A stretch of 7,451 nucleotides of DNA, taken from positions 1 to 7,451 of the forward strand of contig JAFYQN010000194.1 of NCBI GenBank assembly GCA_017559885.1, in the 5' to 3' direction. The translations under genes and the position numbers were made by a program. The stretch comes from Clostridia bacterium. Lineage in GTDB: Bacteria; Bacillota; Clostridia; Oscillospirales; Acutalibacteraceae. Below the pieces are notes generated by a model. The model did no database searches. It was not told where the DNA came from and saw only the letters and a program-made list of their open reading frames with translations. Shown in pieces: positions 5,191 to 7,451 of the stretch (the first letter of the stretch is position 1; every line of letters starts with the position of its first letter).

Positions 5191-5953
5191 ATGACTTTAT
5201 CTTTTTTAGCGCGTATTTTTCAAGACGCGACACCTGCGCTTGACTAATACCGATTTCCTCGGACACTTCCATTTGGGTTTTGCCCTGCATAAATCTAAGA
5301 CTCAATATCTTTTTTTCGCGGTCGCTAAGGTCTTTTATTGCCTCTTTTATGCAAATTTCGTCTAACCAGTTACGGTCGTCGTTTTTATCGCCAACCTGGT
5401 CAAGAACGTATATTGTATCGCCGCCGTCGGAAAAGACCGGTTCGTAAAGTGACACGGGATCCACAATGCTTTCAAGTGCTATTACAACGTCTTCTCGTGG
5501 TATGCCAAGCTCTTCGGCAATTTCACTTACAGTTGGTTCTTTTTGATTTTTGTTTATAAGCTGTTCTTTTACCTGCATTGCACGGTAGGCAGTATCTTTT
5601 ATAGAACGACTTACCCTGATTGAGTTGTTGTCACGCAGATAGCGGCGTATTTCACCTATAATCATCGGTACCGCATAGGTAGAAAATCGCACGTTTTGGG
5701 TGATATCAAAATTGTCGATTGATTTTATAAGTCCTATGCAACCGACTTGAAATAAATCGTCGGGGTTTTCGCCGCGGTTTGAAAAACGTTGTACCACGCT
5801 TAACACCAATCGTAGATTACCGTTTATAAGTTTGTCTCGCGCGGTTTTGCTTCCCAACTTTACCTCGCGCAGTAATTGTTCCTTTTCTTTTTCTTTCATA
5901 ACGGGTAACGTAGACGTATCAACCCCACAAATTTCTACCTTGTTGTTATACAT
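5189..5953 (-). CDS. sigG: RNA polymerase sporulation sigma factor SigG
   Basis: A 254-residue sigma-70 family protein. SigG directs RNA polymerase to late forespore genes (for example small acid-soluble protein and germination genes) after engulfment. The N-terminus NKVEICGVDTSTLPV (4-18) is the diagnostic SigG opening. Region 2 follows, with NGNLRLVLSVVQRF (44-57), DDLFQVGCIGLIKSIDNFD (65-83) and RFSTYAVPMIIGEIRRYLRD (89-108). Region 3 covers about 112-180, including NNSIRVSRS and DPVSLYEPVFSDGGD. Region 4 carries the HTH QGKTQMEVSEEIGISQAQVS (223-242). Length is near that of the Bacillus subtilis protein. AAGGGG (5967 to 5962) lies eight bases before the ATG. In many Firmicutes sigG directly follows spoIIGA-sigE; here it stands alone, divergent from rpsT and convergent with a membrane-protein operon. 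Its upstream region carries a sigma-F-like promoter, as expected for forespore expression. Confidence 0.97.
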   Translation of the reverse strand: MYNNKVEICGVDTSTLPVMKEKEKEQLLREVKLGSKTARDKLINGNLRLVLSVVQRFSNRGENPDDLFQVGCIGLIKSIDNFDITQNVRFSTYAVPMIIGEIRRYLRDNNSIRVSRSIKDTAYRAMQVKEQLINKNQKEPTVSEIAEELGIPREDVVIALESIVDPVSLYEPVFSDGGDTIYVLDQVGDKNDDRNWLDEICIKEAIKDLSDREKKILSLRFMQGKTQMEVSEEIGISQAQVSRLEKYALKKIKS

Positions 5954-5988
5954 TTAAAGCGCCCCTTTTTGAATTTTGTTTACAAAAA

Positions 5989-6017
5989 CAGTATTGCCGT
6001 AGTGACAAAGTAAAAAC
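5989..6017 (-). promoter_or_regulatory. sigma-F-like promoter of sigG
   Basis: On the minus strand, GGCAATACTG (5998 to 5989) fits every position of the sigma-F -10 consensus GGNRANAHTR. A -35-like GTTTT (6017 to 6013, 4 of 5 matches to GYWTA) lies 14 bases upstream. Transcription should start near 5983, leaving a leader of about 30 nt with the AAGGGG ribosome binding site. Known biology agrees: sigma-F drives first transcription of sigG in the forespore of Bacillus subtilis. Confidence 0.65.
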
Positions 6018-6087
6018 AAAAAATATTTTTTTCTTTTCGACAAAAAGGACTTGTATTTTTACTTTTGTTAATATTTTAAAAAAATAC

Positions 6088-6116
6088 TTGATTTTTTGAT
6101 ACAGTTGTGTTATTAT
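6088..6116 (+). promoter_or_regulatory. sigma-A promoter of rpsT with extended -10
   Basis: TTGATT (6088-6093) and TATTAT (6111-6116) are spaced by 17 bases, with TGT immediately before the -10 (extended type). The DNA upstream (6018-6087) is very AT-rich with A and T runs, suiting an UP element of a strongly expressed ribosomal gene. The start is expected near 6123, a leader of about 31 nt. Confidence 0.75.
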
Positions 6117-6153
6117 GTTAGACACTGTGAGTAAATATCAGGGAGGTGTCATA

Positions 6154-6414
6154 ATGCCAAATATTAAATCTGCTAAGAAACGTGTTCTCGTAAGCCAAGC
6201 TAATGCTGAAAGAAATAAAGCTACCCGTTCTGCACTTAAGACTTCTATCAAAAAGGCAAACGCTGCTATTGATGCTAACGCTCCTGAAGCTGCTGAAGCT
6301 GTAAAGGTTGCTGTATCTAAAATTGATCAGGCCGCTGGTAAGGGTATTCTTCACAAGAATAACGCTGCAAGAAAGAAATCAGCTCTTGTTTCAAAACTTA
6401 ATGCTAATGCATAA
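6154..6414 (+). CDS. rpsT: 30S ribosomal protein S20
   Basis: An 86-residue, lysine- and alanine-rich protein of normal S20 length. S20 binds 16S rRNA early in assembly of the small ribosomal subunit. The start MPNIKSAKKRV and the pattern NAERNKATRSALKTSIKKA (17-35), followed by DQAAGKGILHKNNAARKKSAL (58-78 region) are characteristic of the family. The ATG at 6154 follows GGAGG (6142-6146) by seven bases. A longer reading from the ATG at 6115 is wrong, because that codon lies within the -10 of the promoter. Codon choice is markedly biased to GCT for alanine and to AAA and AAG for lysine, unlike its neighbours, as expected of a highly expressed gene. It is a single unit between its own promoter and terminator. 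Confidence 0.97.
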   Translation: MPNIKSAKKRVLVSQANAERNKATRSALKTSIKKANAAIDANAPEAAEAVKVAVSKIDQAAGKGILHKNNAARKKSALVSKLNANA

Positions 6415-6422
6415 TTAAATTT

Positions 6423-6484
6423 ATATTATTTTTTGCAAAGAATAATATTGCGCCGATAGTTATTGCTATCGGCGCAGTTTTTTT
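6423..6484 (+). terminator. rpsT terminator with a preceding AT-rich hairpin
   Basis: A perfect 11-bp GC-rich stem (6449-6459 with 6466-6476) closes the loop TTATTG and is followed by seven T (6478-6484). Just before it, ATATTATT (6423-6430) pairs with AATAATAT (6441-6448), forming a second, weak hairpin directly abutting the first. Confidence 0.92.
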
Positions 6485-6491
6485 GTATAAT
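6463..6491 (+). promoter_or_regulatory. uvrC promoter interleaved with the rpsT terminator
   Basis: A perfect TATAAT (6486-6491) lies 17 bases after TTGCTA (6463-6468; 4 of 6 matches). The -35 lies in the loop and start of the 3' arm of the rpsT terminator, and the spacer is the rest of that arm plus its T-run. A start near 6498 leaves a leader of about 22 nt to the uvrC ATG. Confidence 0.6.
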
Positions 6492-6519
6492 ATAAAACGA
6501 ATAAAGGTAGGTGACAAGT

Positions 6520-7451
6520 ATGAGTGAAAATTTAAAACTTCCAGAACTTAAGGCAAAAGCCAATAAATTACCCACAACCCCCGGCGTATATATAATGAAG
6601 GATAAAAACGATGAGATTATATACATCGGTAAAGCGAAGTCATTAAAAAACCGTGTAACGCAGTATTTTGGGCTTGGTAGTGGACATAGTGACAAGGTGC
6701 GTAAAATGGTAAGTTTGGTTGACCATTTTGAGTACGTACTTTGCGATAGCGAGTTTGAAGCACTTATACTTGAAAACTCACTTATAAAGCAAAATCAACC
6801 TAAATATAATATTTTGCTTAAGGATGATAAGGGTTATCACTATATAAAAATCACGGGTGATAAATGGCGCAAAATTACCACAAGTATGCAACTTGACGAC
6901 AAAAACGCCGAATATATCGGTCCGTATTACTCGTCGGCAGTTGTAAAAGATACCGTTGCAGAGGTGCGAAAGATATTTAAACTGCCCGATTGCAACCGCA
7001 GTTTTGATAAATACACAAAACCCTGCCTTAATTTTCACATAGGTCTATGCGATGCGCCTTGTCGCGCAAACGTTAGTGAAAAGCAGTACAATCAAACAAT
7101 TGATGACGCTGTATCGTATATTAAAAATAGTGGTAACGATATTGTAAAAACGCTCCAAATTAATATGGAGGCGGCGGCAGAGCGACTTGATTTTGAATAT
7201 GCCGCAAAACTGCGAGACCGTATAAACGCAATTAAAAAATTAAATGACAACCAAAAGGTAGTAATGTGTACTTATAAAAATCAAGACGTATTTGCATCGG
7301 CTTTTATTAATGATACGGCATGCATTGCAGTTTTGGTTTTTAGAAACGGAAAACTCAGTGATAAAAAGCACTTTATAATTGACACGTTTACCGATAAAAA
7401 TGATTTATACAGTCAATTTATAAGTCAGTACTATATAAATAATAATATACC
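6520..7451 (+). CDS. uvrC: excinuclease ABC subunit C (UvrC), N-terminal 310 residues, cut by the window end
   Basis: The UvrC endonuclease is recruited by UvrB to damaged DNA and makes both incisions of nucleotide excision repair. The frame stays open for 310 codons to the window edge. Residues 20-100 form the GIY-YIG nuclease that makes the 3' cut: GVY (22-24), IYIGKAKSLKNR (34-45), and EALILENSLIK (80-90) followed by PKYN (94-97). Glu85 and Asn97 have the spacing of the catalytic Glu and Asn known from Thermotoga UvrC. Four cysteines (158, 169, 177, 181) in KLPDCNR and PCLNFHIGLCDAPC match the iron-sulfur-binding set known in UvrC. A UVR domain that contacts UvrB covers about 211-241 (NMEAAAERLDFEYAAKLRD). 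The C-terminal RNase H-like nuclease and helix-hairpin-helix domains must lie beyond the window. AGGTGA (6509-6514) precedes the ATG by five bases. No LexA-box-like palindrome was seen upstream. Confidence 0.96.
   Translation, partial: MSENLKLPELKAKANKLPTTPGVYIMKDKNDEIIYIGKAKSLKNRVTQYFGLGSGHSDKVRKMVSLVDHFEYVLCDSEFEALILENSLIKQNQPKYNILLKDDKGYHYIKITGDKWRKITTSMQLDDKNAEYIGPYYSSAVVKDTVAEVRKIFKLPDCNRSFDKYTKPCLNFHIGLCDAPCRANVSEKQYNQTIDDAVSYIKNSGNDIVKTLQINMEAAAERLDFEYAAKLRDRINAIKKLNDNQKVVMCTYKNQDVFASAFINDTACIAVLVFRNGKLSDKKHFIIDTFTDKNDLYSQFISQYYINNNI

Noticed and set aside
6053..6087. GTATTTTT (6053-6060) and AAAAATAC (6080-6087) inverted repeat upstream of rpsT
   Set aside because: All A/T except the end base, with a 19-base loop, in a region made of A and T runs; expected by chance and better explained as an AT-rich UP element.
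6115..6153. Longer rpsT reading from the ATG at 6115
   Set aside because: That ATG lies within the -10 hexamer (6111-6116) and would not be transcribed; the ATG at 6154 has an ideal ribosome binding site and gives the normal S20 N-terminus.
1..7451. CRISPR array, insertion sequence, prophage, toxin-antitoxin or other defence genes
   Set aside because: No direct repeats with spacers, terminal inverted repeats, transposase, integrase or nuclease genes (other than uvrC) were found in any frame.

Overview
The window looks like chromosomal DNA from a low-GC, Gram-positive, endospore-forming anaerobe of the Clostridia (Eubacteriales). The support is a clear sporulation sigma factor (SigG), strong GGAGG-type ribosome binding sites, AT-rich intergenic regions with canonical sigma-A promoters, and protein families (DegV, DUF2975 with a YozG-like regulator, DUF4173, zinc-ribbon/DUF2628) that are typical of Firmicutes. 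I cannot name the species. No mobile element, CRISPR array, tRNA or rRNA was seen.

Layout, left to right. (1) 1-120 has no gene. It holds a set of CTAC/GTAG half-sites on an exact 21-bp period, upstream of a weak possible leftward promoter. (2) 126-775, minus strand: a Cro/CI-type regulator fused to four membrane segments, with its own terminator. (3) 811-1942, plus strand: a divergently transcribed degV-family fatty-acid-binding protein. A 17-bp palindrome covers its expected transcription start, and a structured, terminated 3' tail follows. (4) 1983-2704, plus strand: a zinc-ribbon membrane protein with its own promoter and terminator, possibly preceded by a 30-codon ORF overlapping its start by one base. 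(5) 2743-5188, plus strand: a three-gene operon (DUF2975 membrane protein, small HTH regulator, large DUF4173 membrane protein). Three copies of one 9-bp operator-like word sit at its promoter. (6) 5161-6017, minus strand: sigG, convergent with that operon, sharing a bidirectional terminator with it, and carrying a sigma-F-like promoter. (7) 6088-6484, plus strand: rpsT (ribosomal protein S20) with promoter and terminator. (8) 6463-7451, plus strand: the first 310 codons of uvrC, running off the right edge, with a promoter interleaved with the rpsT terminator.

Most genes here are single transcription units with well-defined promoters and terminators. The housekeeping or developmental genes (degV, sigG, rpsT, uvrC) are conventional. 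The poorly described part is 1-5155. There two regulator/membrane pairs appear, one fused (the 200-aa HTH-membrane protein) and one split (DUF2975 plus HTH plus DUF4173), together with a zinc-ribbon membrane protein. The three-gene operon is the best candidate for an uncharacterised membrane-linked regulatory system. Its promoter architecture suggests autoregulation by its own small HTH protein, but nothing in the sequence shows what it senses.
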